Source of the DNA: Heliocidaris erythrogramma
Lineage: Eukaryota; Echinodermata; Echinoidea; Camarodonta; Echinometridae
Length of the DNA: 64,000 nucleotides
Direction of reading: 5' to 3'
Assembly (NCBI GenBank): GCA_025617745.1
Contig: CM046858.1
Coordinates: 37,961,119 to 38,025,118, forward strand
Shown piece by piece: positions 10,911 through 19,803 of this stretch (position 1 is its first letter; every line of letters begins with the position of its first letter). Position numbers and translations under genes: made by a program. The notes beneath the pieces were generated by a model. It searched no databases. It was not told the DNA's origin and worked only from the letters and a program-made list of their open reading frames with translations.

Positions 10911-13277
10911 ATGAATTCGGAAGAAGAAGCAGCTGGGTCAAGGAGACCTGCTTCTTCCGAAGAGTTGTCTAGCAAGACGACTCGGCCTTCCAGAACTCCC
11001 CCGAGTACAGCGGTACGCGGGGGAGGGAGGAGGGCTAAAGGTAAGTTGCCTAGTGGTGTTCCCTTGCAGAGTTTGCCAGTTTCGGAGCTTGCGGCTTCGG
11101 GACGGGTGGCGTTAACTGAATCGGGATTGTCAACTCCGAAGCCTGTGGTTTCGGGGTGGGTGGCGTCAGATTCTAGTGGTTTGGATATCTCGAATCCAAT
11201 CCCCCGGTCGCTGAGACCAGAGGGGGGGGCTGTTGTTTCCCGTACGGTAGCGTTCACTCGCTCTGATCCGTTAGGGGAGACGCGCCCCACTACTGCAGGG
11301 CAACCCACGGGCTTAGTCCATGTTGGTCTGGGTTCTCAAACCCTAGCCCCCGGCAAACGCCATATGGGGGAACGAGTACTTTCTGGGCTGTCTCAGTTGC
11401 CAGCTAATGGGAATGCTCGAGCTAACAATGTTGGTCTGGGTTCACAAACCCTAGCCCCCGGCAAACGCCATATGGGGGAACGAGTACTTTCTGGGCTGTC
11501 TCAGTTGCCAGCTGATGGGAATGCTCGAGCTAACAATTATGGACGCTCTTCGGAGCAACAGGTGTTTTCACCTGAGTGCGTGACTACTAGTGCTCCCCTA
11601 TTGCCGCTTTCGAGCGGTCCAATAGTGGGTTCACATGCCTTTAGTAGTCATCGGGCACATACCGAGTCATCTCGGTCTGCCCACGCACTGGGAGCTTTTA
11701 GCTCCCAACCCATGGCTACGGCATCTTCTTGCCTAGCCAATATGGGTGATTTGGGCGATTCTCTAGGCTTACGCCATGAGCGCTCCAATCCCTTTTTGGG
11801 AAGTGAACGTCCCTCCGCGGAGGAATCGGTTTGTGTTTCCGAAGAGCCTTCGGGGATCCGAATGAATCCGATTAAGCGTTCTAAGAAAAGGCTTTCGGCT
11901 ACGACTATTGTCGAGCCAGCCAAGAAAAAGGCCAAGAAGAAGGCGAAAAGAGGCAAGGCTTTGCCGACCTCTTGCCCGTCTGGCCTGGCTGACCCAGCTA
12001 GCTCCTCTCAAGCTGACATGTTCAGTATGATGCGGGCTTTTGCTCAGGGTCATGGTTGGTCCTTTGTACCGGCTTCTTCAACCCTGACTTCTGTCCCTAT
12101 TCAGGGATCTCGCTTTGAGTCTAATCAACCCTTTGTGATTGATTCCTCTTTGTCTGAGACTGATTCGCATGTGCCTCCTACTCCCGCGGCCCTTGGGGCT
12201 CCGCCGGGCGAGGAGACTGTTGGTGAACCATGCGGGGACCCGCCTGCGGAGGCCTTTGTTAACGTTCCTTTGTCTCATTCCACTCGGGTGGAACCAGATT
12301 TGGATGCGTCCTCTCAAGCTTCGGTTCCCGAATCGCTTGGGCAGGCGGAGTCTCAATCGCTCAATCTCTGTGGAGTGGAAGCGATTGCTTTGTTGTCCAA
12401 ATATCGCCCTGAAGTTCAGTCAACCCGCGCGCAGGGTTCGACTTCGCGTTGGAATTTCAAGCAGCAGGTCACCTCTGAGGGTATTGCTCTCGAGGAGGCT
12501 TTCAAGCTGGAGTATGACCGCATTGAGGCCGCTGTGTTGGTTAAGCGATCTAATGCGGTCAGGGGTAAGGCTTTTGCCTTTTGTTCTCAGGACCAAGACA
12601 GCTTTTTCAAGGCTAAGATTCTTTCTCCTGAGATTTTGGAGGTTGGTCGTCGCTTGCGGGCGACTAATCCGCTTACCTCCGCTGCTTTCAGGGCGGACGA
12701 TAAGACTTGGTCTAATATTGAAAACCACATTAGATCAGGGATGCGTTTGACGGCTTTTCAAGGGCTTCTCTCCGACCTTAGGTCCAGGGCGGAAGAGTTG
12801 AATGTTACCGATGGTGACAAGCTGATTATTGACGACTTGCTGCATACTCTTTTTTGTCTGCAGTGGTCGCAGCTTTCCACAGCAGCTGCTTCGGCTACGT
12901 TCCGTCGCAGGACCTCGGCTCTCTCAGCACTGGGTGTTAGAGAGTCGGGCATTGCTCAACTTCTCCGAGATGTTCCGTCTCGGGGTCCTTCGCTTTTTGG
13001 TGGTAAATTCGCTACGGTGTTTCAAAGAGAGATCGATGCGCGAAAGCAGATCTCGGATATGACTAAGCAGTTTCACACTAGCTCTAAGCCAACGCGGGCC
13101 CCTGTTCGGCGTAAACCTGCTGGTCCTGTTTTGGGCCAACGCAGTCGTGTGTCTAGGGTCCCGCCTCCTGAGCCTCAGCCAGCTCCGTCTCGTGGGAGAG
13201 GGAGTCGTGGCAGGGGTTTTTCGAGAGGTTCTCGTGGTAAGGCGACGGCTTCGCAGAAGGCCAAGCCTGGTTTTTGA
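10911..13277 (+). CDS. DIRS-A1 ORF1, gag-like protein
   Basis: Open frame of 788 codons from ATG 10911 (MNSEEEAAGSRR) to the stop at 13277. The position (first ORF of a DIRS element) indicates the nucleocapsid-like gag product; there is no sequence motif that proves it. Visible features: a Ser/Pro-rich N-terminal half; two exact-length 36-residue repeats at residues 138-209 (LGSQTLAPGKRHMGERVLSG); a lysine-rich stretch at about 335-350 (AKKKAKKKAKRGKA) that could be a nuclear signal; a C-terminal domain with few gaps; and an Arg/Gly tail at about 760-788 (GRGSRGRGFSRGSRG) suited to nucleic-acid binding. The frame is also open for 13 codons upstream, but in DIRS-A2 and here the ATG follows a conserved TTTATTGCAG, so I start at 10911. 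It overlaps the downstream RT frame. Confidence 0.85.
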   Translation: MNSEEEAAGSRRPASSEELSSKTTRPSRTPPSTAVRGGGRRAKGKLPSGVPLQSLPVSELAASGRVALTESGLSTPKPVVSGWVASDSSGLDISNPIPRSLRPEGGAVVSRTVAFTRSDPLGETRPTTAGQPTGLVHVGLGSQTLAPGKRHMGERVLSGLSQLPANGNARANNVGLGSQTLAPGKRHMGERVLSGLSQLPADGNARANNYGRSSEQQVFSPECVTTSAPLLPLSSGPIVGSHAFSSHRAHTESSRSAHALGAFSSQPMATASSCLANMGDLGDSLGLRHERSNPFLGSERPSAEESVCVSEEPSGIRMNPIKRSKKRLSATTIVEPAKKKAKKKAKRGKALPTSCPSGLADPASSSQADMFSMMRAFAQGHGWSFVPASSTLTSVPIQGSRFESNQPFVIDSSLSETDSHVPPTPAALGAPPGEETVGEPCGDPPAEAFVNVPLSHSTRVEPDLDASSQASVPESLGQAESQSLNLCGVEAIALLSKYRPEVQSTRAQGSTSRWNFKQQVTSEGIALEEAFKLEYDRIEAAVLVKRSNAVRGKAFAFCSQDQDSFFKAKILSPEILEVGRRLRATNPLTSAAFRADDKTWSNIENHIRSGMRLTAFQGLLSDLRSRAEELNVTDGDKLIIDDLLHTLFCLQWSQLSTAAASATFRRRTSALSALGVRESGIAQLLRDVPSRGPSLFGGKFATVFQREIDARKQISDMTKQFHTSSKPTRAPVRRKPAGPVLGQRSRVSRVPPPEPQPAPSRGRGSRGRGFSRGSRGKATASQKAKPGF
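11322..11537 (+). repeat. Two tandem 108-bp units inside gag ORF
   Basis: Units 11322-11429 and 11430-11537 differ at only a few bases and keep the reading frame (36 codons each). The same pair is present, with frameshifts, at about 20222-20438 in DIRS-A2, so the duplication predates the split of the two copies. Confidence 0.9.
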
Positions 13278-13315
13278 TGTTTTTCCCCGAGCGCTGGTTC
13301 GACCGAATGTGGTAG

Positions 13316-15263
13316 GTGGCCGACTTCATGCGTTTCTCCCCGCTTGGGAGGCCATCTCCGGGGACGGGTTTGTTCTCTCCGTCGTGCGAGACGGATTCTT
13401 CATAGATCTTTGCGCCTCGCTCCCCGGAGGGGCTATAAGAATTCGGTCACCTCCCATGTCTGCCCTGTCTCGGTCTCATGCTTTGAAGGAGATCGAGTCT
13501 CTTTTGGAAAAGAGGGCTATAGAAAGGGTAAGAGACAGGCCGTCTCTTTCCCTTTCTCCAATATTTGTTATTCCCAAGCGCTCGGGAAAACTTCGTTTGA
13601 TACTGAACCTAAAGAGGATAAACAAATTTATTCCTCCGGTTCATTTTCGTATGGAGACTCTTGCCTCCATTCTTCCGTTGATCAAAAGGGAAGACTACGC
13701 GGTCTCGATAGATCTCAAGGACGCGTACTTTCACATTCCCATTCATCGCGCATCTCGCGATCTTCTGGGGTTCTCCTTCCTCTCGGAGACTTACCGGTTT
13801 CGGGCTCTTCCCTTCGGGCTGCGCCCGGCCCCTCGGGTTTTTACTCAAGTTGTAGCGGTGCTAGCGGCCTTTCTGAGGCGTCGCGGCCTGCGGTTGTTTT
13901 GTTACCTGGACGATTGGCTTCTCCTTGCGGAGTCGCGCGATCGTTTGTTGGACGAGACTCGTTTGCTAGTCTCTCTTACTCAAGACTTAGGTTTCCTAAT
14001 AAATTGGGAAAAGTCAGAGTTAGTCCCCACTCGCAACCCAGTTTTTCTGGGGGCGGTGTTAGACATAAGGAATCAGTTAGCTCGACCCAGTCGAGACAGG
14101 ATTCTCACCATTGTCTCTGCGGCTCGCAAGCTCTTGCTGGCCAGAAGAGTCTCGGCCAGACAGTGGCTTCAGTTTCTAGGTTATCTGGCCAGTCTAGTCG
14201 ATGTTTTAGAGGACTGCCGGCTCCTCATGAGACCCTTTCAGAGACATCTCCTCAGGTTCTTCAAGCCGGGAAAAGACTCTCTTTTGGTCTGGATTCCAGT
14301 ACCGGTAGAGATCAAGTCTCTTCTCGCTTGTTGGACGAGCGAGGTGTTTCTCGCGCGAGGCAGGTCCTTCTCGCGCGAGGCAGGTCCTTCTCTGTCCCTC
14401 TTCCGTCGATATCGGTTTCGACGGACGCCTCTCGGTTGGGGTGGGGAGGACACTGCAACGGCAGCACGGTTGCGGGGGATTGGTCTCATCTTGGGACTCT
14501 TCCTCATATCAATGTCCTGGAGTTTATGGCAGTTCTGCTGACCTTGCTCCATTTCAGAAGTCGACTTCTCAGTCGTTCAGTTCTGATTCTCACGGACAAT
14601 GTTACCGTGGCGGCATATATCAATCGGCAGGGAGGCACTCGTTCGGTTGCCCTGAATGCCCTAGCAGCTCAGCTGTGGAGGTGGTGTCGTCGCATGACAA
14701 TCACACCCGTGGCCTCTTTCATCCCAGGTCGGGAAAACCTCATTGCGGATTTTCTGTCCCGGGGCAGGTATCTTCCATCGGAATGGATGCTCCATCCGGA
14801 GGTATTTTGCCGCATTCGCACTCGCCTAGGTCCACTGGAAGTGGATCTATTTGCGTCGGTGCTAAATCACCAGCTGCCGAAGTATTGCTCCCGTGTTCGC
14901 GATCAGGGAGCATGGGCTCTCGATGCTTTCTCCCTCAGCTGGGAGAACCTTCAGGGATTCGCCTTTCCTCCCTTCCAACTGATTCCGCGTGTCTTGCGGA
15001 AAATCAGGGAAGATCGGGCGAGGGTGCTTGTAATAGCTCCCTTTTGGCCCAGGAGGAATTGGTTTCCGGAGCTTATGAGCCTTCTAAGGGCTCAACCGTT
15101 AGTTCTCCCGTTAAGAGCGGATCTGGTGTTACAGCCCCTATCGGGGATTCTTCACCACAATCCGGAGTCTCTTCATTTGACTGCTTGGCCCCTGTCAGGG
15201 AATCTGCAAGACAGTCGGGTCTCTCTGATAGAGCCGCGGACTTTTTTAAATGTCCAGTCGTAG
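13316..15263 (+). pseudogene. DIRS-A1 ORF2: RT, RNase H and methyltransferase-like, frameshifted
   Basis: The replication polyprotein of a DIRS element. The RT lies in a frame that starts inside the end of gag: PIFVIPKRSGKLRLILNLKR, SIDLKDAYFHIPIH (first catalytic Asp at 13711), RFRALPFGLRPAPRVF and YLDD (13903-13914). RNase H follows with STDASRLGWGG, LLTLLHF and LTDN. Then a region of the type annotated as DIRS methyltransferase (DLFASVLNHQLPKY, AFPPFQLIPRVLRKI, APFWPRRNWF). A direct 20-bp duplication at 14351-14370/14371-14390 shifts the frame between RT and RNase H; DIRS-A2 has one copy of the unit, so the duplication is the lesion here. Each domain is otherwise open. The end overlaps the YR start by 14 bp. 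Confidence 0.92.
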
Positions 15264-16224
15264 AGTTTCTACTAGGGAAATTTACAATTCCCGTCTCTCT
15301 GTCTTTTTCCTTTGGTGCAAAGAGAGAAATCAAACCCCTTCTAAGGCTCCTATTGGTTCAATTGCGGATTTCTTAATCTCGTTAGTTGACAAAGGGAGAT
15401 CTATTTCTACTATCCGAGGCTACCGTTCGGCGATCGGGGCCATTCATTCGGGTTTTTCGGATGGTTCGGGGATTTCCAATTCCCCGCTGCTAAGCGGTTT
15501 GATTCGTTCGTTCTTTCTGAAACGACCTTCGTTTTCTAAGTTAGTGCCGTCTTGGAGTCTGCCTAAGGTCCTGGAGGCCTTGGCGAAACCTCCTTTTGAA
15601 CCGTTAGGTGAAGCTTCGCTTCATCATCTTACGGTTAAGACGCTCTTTTTGGTAGCTATTGCCTCTGGGCAGAGGCGCAGTACTCTTCATGCTCTCTGTC
15701 TTACTCCTGGTCATGTTCGCTGGGAGAGAAAAGGTGTTAGATTGATTCCTAGGGCTTCTTTTGTTGCCAAGAATCAGACAGCTACCTCCGGTCCTGTTGA
15801 GATTTTTCTTTGTCCGCTTTCTGACCTTTCTTCGGTGCGTGAGGACAAAGTTTGGTGTCCTGTTAGGGCTCTCAAATGGTATATTGATAAGACTAAGTCT
15901 TTTCGTAAGGATGATCAGTTGTTCTTGATCACTAGAGAACCTTTTTCTCCTGCCTCTCTTGATTCCATTTCTAGATGGATCGTTGAAGCTATTAGGGCCG
16001 CTGGCACAGAGGCTCTTTTATCTGACAGTAAGCCTCGTGCTCATGATACTCGTAGTGTCAGCACTTCTTGGGCTCTGTTTCAAGGTGTGGCGCTTGTTGA
16101 TATTTTGAAGGCTGCTTTTTGGCGTTCGCCCAATTCCTTCATTTCTTGCTACCTTAGGGATATTCCCGCAGGTGAAGCTTTGTTTGCGTCAGCCACCTTG
16201 AAGGCCGCTGTGTCTTCTTTGTAG
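15250..16224 (+). CDS. DIRS-A1 ORF3: tyrosine recombinase
   Basis: 324-codon ORF from ATG 15250 (MSSRRVSTREIYNSRLSVFF). It is the integrase of the element: a site-specific recombinase thought to insert the circular DNA intermediate without target duplication. N-terminal helical core-binding part (residues about 1-100) with TIRGYRSAIGAIHSGF; catalytic part with Arg at 142/143 (ASGQRRSTLHAL), HDTRS at 265-269 (H and R), the W in AFWRSPNSF and the nucleophile Tyr at 301 (ISCYLRD). All the expected catalytic residues are present. It overlaps the previous ORF by 14 bp, so translation may be coupled. Confidence 0.92.
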   Translation: MSSRRVSTREIYNSRLSVFFLWCKERNQTPSKAPIGSIADFLISLVDKGRSISTIRGYRSAIGAIHSGFSDGSGISNSPLLSGLIRSFFLKRPSFSKLVPSWSLPKVLEALAKPPFEPLGEASLHHLTVKTLFLVAIASGQRRSTLHALCLTPGHVRWERKGVRLIPRASFVAKNQTATSGPVEIFLCPLSDLSSVREDKVWCPVRALKWYIDKTKSFRKDDQLFLITREPFSPASLDSISRWIVEAIRAAGTEALLSDSKPRAHDTRSVSTSWALFQGVALVDILKAAFWRSPNSFISCYLRDIPAGEALFASATLKAAVSSL

Positions 16225-16291
16225 TCTTTGGTGTAATCCTATTTCCTTTGCTTGAAACATGCCTCCCGGTTTTTTGAGTTGGCGCTGGTCT

Positions 16292-16386
16292 GGCATAATA
16301 GGTAGGTATATATGATTTATTGCAGTAAATTTGTAAAATCAGCACTGATTTTCTTATTTACTATATAAATCTATATACCTACCTAT
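16292..16386 (+). repeat. DIRS-A1 internal complementary region (ICR)
   Basis: Reads as complement of the left outer end (TAGGTAGGTATATATGATTT) directly joined to complement of the right outer end (ACTATATAAATCTATATACC). In the accepted DIRS model this region templates joining of the two ends into a circle. Its central junction AGTAAATTTGTAAAATCAGC shows what the circle junction should be. Confidence 0.92.
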
Positions 16387-16445
16387 GACCCTCCCTCCTT
16401 CCCCGCTCCTTGCAAGCAACATGTTTCTTCTTGGGGTTGCTCGCA

Positions 16446-16596
16446 AAAGAGGAAGATGGCCGTAGCGTACTGACGCGCGTGAGTGGCAAAGGGGACAATA
16501 GGATTACGGGGGGTGCGCACAATTTTGTGACACATGTGTGATAATTCTCGAAGGGGTCCCGTAGTCAAGACTACAGGCATAATAGGTAGGTATATA
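16446..16596 (-). repeat. DIRS-A1 right inverted terminal repeat
   Basis: Complement of 10341-10491, same length. The bases from 16597 to 16638 are the unique right end, also mirrored in the ICR. A 59-bp spacer separates it from the ICR. Confidence 0.92.
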
Positions 16597-16749
16597 GATT
16601 TATATAGTAAATAAGAAAATCAGTGCTGATTTTACAATTTCCTTTGGAAAATTCAGCGGTATCAGCTGCTATCTTATGGTTTAGTTTCATGTGTGCTTTC
16701 CTTCATTTTCAATGAAACCTATCATTTTTCCATCCTCCATTACCACAAG

Positions 16750-16908
16750 GCCCTAGAGATGCTGATCGCTCCCAAGGAGAACTCCAACCAGCTTAATGCA
16801 GCCATCCACAACAGTTATATGCTCAACTCTCGACAGATGAAAGCTATCCTGGATAATTACATCCCTCCCAAGGGTGCCATCCAGATCCCTGCTGAAGCCA
16901 TTGCTAAG
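16750..16908 (+). CDS. AFDN: Afadin exon, DIL domain end
   Basis: 159 nt, phase 0 to 0, acceptor CCACAAG, donor GTAGAC. Encodes YMLNSRQMKAILDNYIPP, matching CFKLNSLQLQALLQNY of vertebrate afadin. It starts about 110 bp after the end of DIRS-A1. Confidence 0.93.
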
Positions 16909-17001
16909 GTAGACATCTATTTCATTTTACTCATGTGTTATAATAGTATTGAACTATGATTAGTGGGTACTTAGTAGTAGTAGTACACATAGGCCGTGGA
17001 G

Positions 17002-17019
17002 CCCCCCCCCCCCCCCCCC
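17002..17019 (+). repeat. Poly-C run (18) in afadin intron
   Basis: Eighteen C in a row followed by an ACACACA stretch and a short direct duplication of TTTTTGAGTAGACACA. Confidence 0.9.
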
Positions 17020-17419
17020 ACACACATTTTTGAGTAGACACATTTTTGAGTAGACACATTTAAGAAAATCTCAGAAAAAAGGCTTGAAAATTGTCATTAA
17101 TTAGTGAAATCAGATCAGCTCCCCACTTTCAAAATTGCTCCGCAGGTCCTGGTAGTTGTAGTAGCAGCAGCAGCAGCAGTTTCCTTCACATCGAGTTCTA
17201 TTAAGTTGCCTTTAAAAAATATTATTGAATAATGTTCCCCATTTTGAAAGCCTTTGCACTTGGTTTAATATTCTATGAGGTTTCTTGCAATTTCCTCAAA
17301 TATTTGTGACTATATATAATTTTCAGTTGAATCTATTATTCTTGTTACAAAGCTGATTTTATTCCTTCTCTCATATCTTTCTCTCTCTTTCTCTCTCTCT
17401 CTCTTTCTCACTCTTTCAG

Positions 17420-17603
17420 GCTACCTCTATGGCAGCCTCCCAGGATGAGTTGCAGGCCCAGCGTGAGGGTCATCCCATCCTCATAGAGGAGGAGAGGGAG
17501 TTGAGGGTTCCTGCCTTCCTACCCGATGACGGCTACTCCAGCGATATCATCAAGGGCATCCCCAACGGCCTGCGAGAGTTCTTCAACCCCCTCATCCAAG
17601 CTG
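17420..17603 (+). CDS. AFDN: Afadin exon, DIL C-terminal part
   Basis: 184 nt, phase 0 to 1, acceptor CTTTCAG, donor GTGAGA. Encodes RVPAFLPDDGYSSDII and IPNGLREFFNPLIQAG, matching FLLPEDGYSCDVVRNIPNGL of vertebrate afadin. Confidence 0.95.
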
Positions 17604-17877
17604 GTGAGAAACCATGACCCGAGTCTTGTAACCTTTAAAACAGATGGAGATTATAATGGCAAAGCTTTTGACTGATTGAGGCCATCGCCTTTCTGTTTCA
17701 GGCTACATGAGGCTTTGTATTTACAGAACATACTAGGCTGCAATATATTTATGTACTAGCGCATCATTTAGAAATGTCTTTTATGCTTCAAAATGTGGAA
17801 TGGTACACTTGAATATTCGATTGTAAAGTCATGTCATTACTTTTTGTGGTTAAATGTATTTTTGATTCCTTCTATAG

Positions 17878-18035
17878 CCCAAGTGCGTTTGACCCCTCAC
17901 CCCAAGGCCAATGGTACATGGACTGTTCATATGTACGGCAACCAGCCATCAATCCTGGATTCACCCTCACCCCCATCACCTCAGTCACCACAGACACCCA
18001 CCTCCCCACAACCAGGGTCTACCCCACATCTTGAG
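17878..18035 (+). CDS. AFDN: Afadin exon, DIL-PDZ linker
   Basis: 158 nt, phase 1 to 0, acceptor TCTATAG, donor GTAATC. Encodes VRLTPHPKANGTWTVHMYG, comparable to the CRLIPHTRSPGTWTIYF motif, then a proline/serine-rich linker (SPSPPSPQSPQTPTSPQPG). Confidence 0.9.
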
Positions 18036-18093
18036 GTAATCAAACCATCCGTTTAAATCACTGGTTCTTAACATGGTATTCTCTCATTGTGAA

Positions 18094-18114
18094 CCCCCCC
18101 CCCCCCCCCCCCCC
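18094..18114 (+). repeat. Poly-C run (21) in afadin intron
   Basis: Twenty-one consecutive C; no flanking inverted repeat recognised. Confidence 0.9.
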
Positions 18115-18489
18115 AATGCAAGTTTCGGTAAGAGCTATTATCACTGTAATGTGATTGTACTTGAAATGTTAACCCTTAGCCTTCCAGGAACCGATTTGTC
18201 CCTGTATTAAACCCATAGGAAAGACAAAGTTTGGCAGTCAACAGGTTAGTTCTGGTTTGTCCAATTCATGACCCGTTTATTGTACTCCCTCTTGAAACGT
18301 AAAATAATTCTCATGGGTTTCACATCCCCCAGGTTAAGAATCTCTGTTCTCTATGATGAACATGATACTGAAGTATAGCAACTGATCTTACTTTTCCACC
18401 TAATTTATTTCGTATTCAGTAATTCATTGGGTTCCATTTGGGCTTGTTACATCAAGAGGGTGAATGTTATCTATTTGTCTATTGTATAG

Positions 18490-18600
18490 CCTCAAGTAAA
18501 AGCTGATGCCAAGCCAGCAGGCAAGGAGCCTGAGGTCTCTACGATACAACTGAACAAACATGGAAAGCCAGGCATGGGACTGAGCATCATAGCAGCTACG
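18490..18600 (+). CDS. AFDN: Afadin exon, start of PDZ domain
   Basis: 111 nt, phase 0 to 0, acceptor TTGTATAG, donor GTAAGT. Ends with GKPGMGLSIIAAT, the carboxylate-binding loop and first strand of the PDZ domain that binds nectin C-termini. The following intron contains DIRS-A2 (19221-25557). Confidence 0.93.
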
Positions 18601-19220
18601 GTAAGTCTTTTTACTTGTCATTGATTTTGGTATTACTTAATGTACATGTATGTTATGCAGTTTTTGTTGTTAAATCGTAAGCTCAAGATAATTTGGACTT
18701 GAGTATATGAAAAATGCTTGTTACATGTATGATATAATAATAATGATATTCTGTTCTTGTATAGGACATATCACATTATGCTATATTATTACCTATACAG
18801 GGCATTTTTAGCTGCAAATAAAAAGCCGTCTTTTACATACTACTTCGAATCCGTCACCGGAGCGGGCAATATTTGCCATATTGCCCTCTTCCGGTTTTCC
18901 CCATAGACGTCATGTACATGTACAAAAAAAAGAGTGAATGTCAAAAATATTGCCCTTAAAAGAACCATTTTAGCCTCGTCTTCGACTCGGCAATATAATT
19001 CTGTTGTCCCCCTCATGCCAGTCAATATTATATAAATATTATGATATATCACAAGTAGGTATTGTCCAACAGGTAAACCAGGAATTAATAATCCACAGGG
19101 AAAGAAGGGTCCATACAAAAAAGGTCCTACACATTCATGTATGCTCCAATATTGCTTTGATAACTCTTGCATGTTCAAAACATAGGTATTCTAATTAAAA
19201 TATGCATTGGCTAAAGAGTG
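18601..19220. other. Afadin PDZ intron, part before DIRS-A2
   Basis: AT-rich intron sequence up to the retrotransposon. A stretch with repeated GCAATAT / ATATTGC words (18870-19060) was noted but no clear element boundary was found. Confidence 0.5.
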
Positions 19221-19238
19221 ATTTACTGCAATAAATCA

Positions 19239-19388
19239 TATATACCTACCTATTATGCCTGTAGTCTTGACTACGGGACCCCTTCGAGAATTTAACACAC
19301 ATGCGTCACAATATTGTGCGCACCCCCCGTAATCCTATTGTCCTCGCCACTCACGCGCGCCAACACGCTACGGCCATCTTCCTCTTTC
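19239..19388 (+). repeat. DIRS-A2 left inverted terminal repeat
   Basis: Complementary to 25366-25514. Carries variants (TTGTCCTCGCCACTCACG, GCGCGCCAACACGC) shared with the right repeat of the same element but not with DIRS-A1. Confidence 0.9.
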
Positions 19389-19803
19389 TTGCTCGCCCCC
19401 GACGAGATAGGACGTATAGTCACAGCGCTCCTGAAATCAGGTCGTATAGTATCTTTTAGGTGCGCTTTTTCACATAGTTAAAGCACTTTTAGGTACCTAT
19501 ATTCGTTTAGATTATAGTACTTTGTGTTTTATTAGTCACTCTTGCCGATTGCAAGGGATTTTTGATTCCCTTTCTTGGCATTTTTGTTTCTCTTTTACGG
19601 TCAGCCCCACGTAGATATTTCTGTGTTTGCGGGTGTTTCCGTTTGTCACCGAGCCTTCGGGTTCGGTGTTTGTTCTTACGGTTTAGGCTGTAAAAATTTC
19701 TGTTGTGCGTATCTCCCAAATAAACTTTAGTTTAGTTTCTGCATTCAGTTGAAGTATTTCTTAATTTGAAAAGTATACTTTATTGTCTGTTTTATTGCAG
19801 AGG

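Larger units (their letters stand above)
10322..16638 (+). mobile_element. DIRS-A1: nearly complete DIRS-type tyrosine recombinase retrotransposon
   Basis: 6.3-kb element in the sense direction in the afadin intron after exon 9873-10141. Order: left end and inverted repeat, gag-like ORF, RT, RNase H, methyltransferase-like domain, tyrosine recombinase (YR), internal complementary region (ICR) and right inverted repeat. The ICR at 16292-16386 is the complement of the outer left end joined to the complement of the outer right end, the hallmark DIRS layout. No target duplication of the LTR-retrotransposon type; AAT occurs at both boundaries, as expected for YR integration. The gag and YR frames are open. 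A 20-bp duplication at 14351-14390 puts RNase H out of frame with RT, so this copy is probably not autonomous. Confidence 0.95.

Noticed and set aside
10322..16638. LTR retrotransposon or integrated virus
   Set aside because: Ends are inverted, not direct, repeats; an ICR and a tyrosine recombinase are present and no DDE integrase or envelope gene.
18870..19060. Inverted-repeat element with GCAATAT words
   Set aside because: Words recur but no paired termini or target duplication were found.
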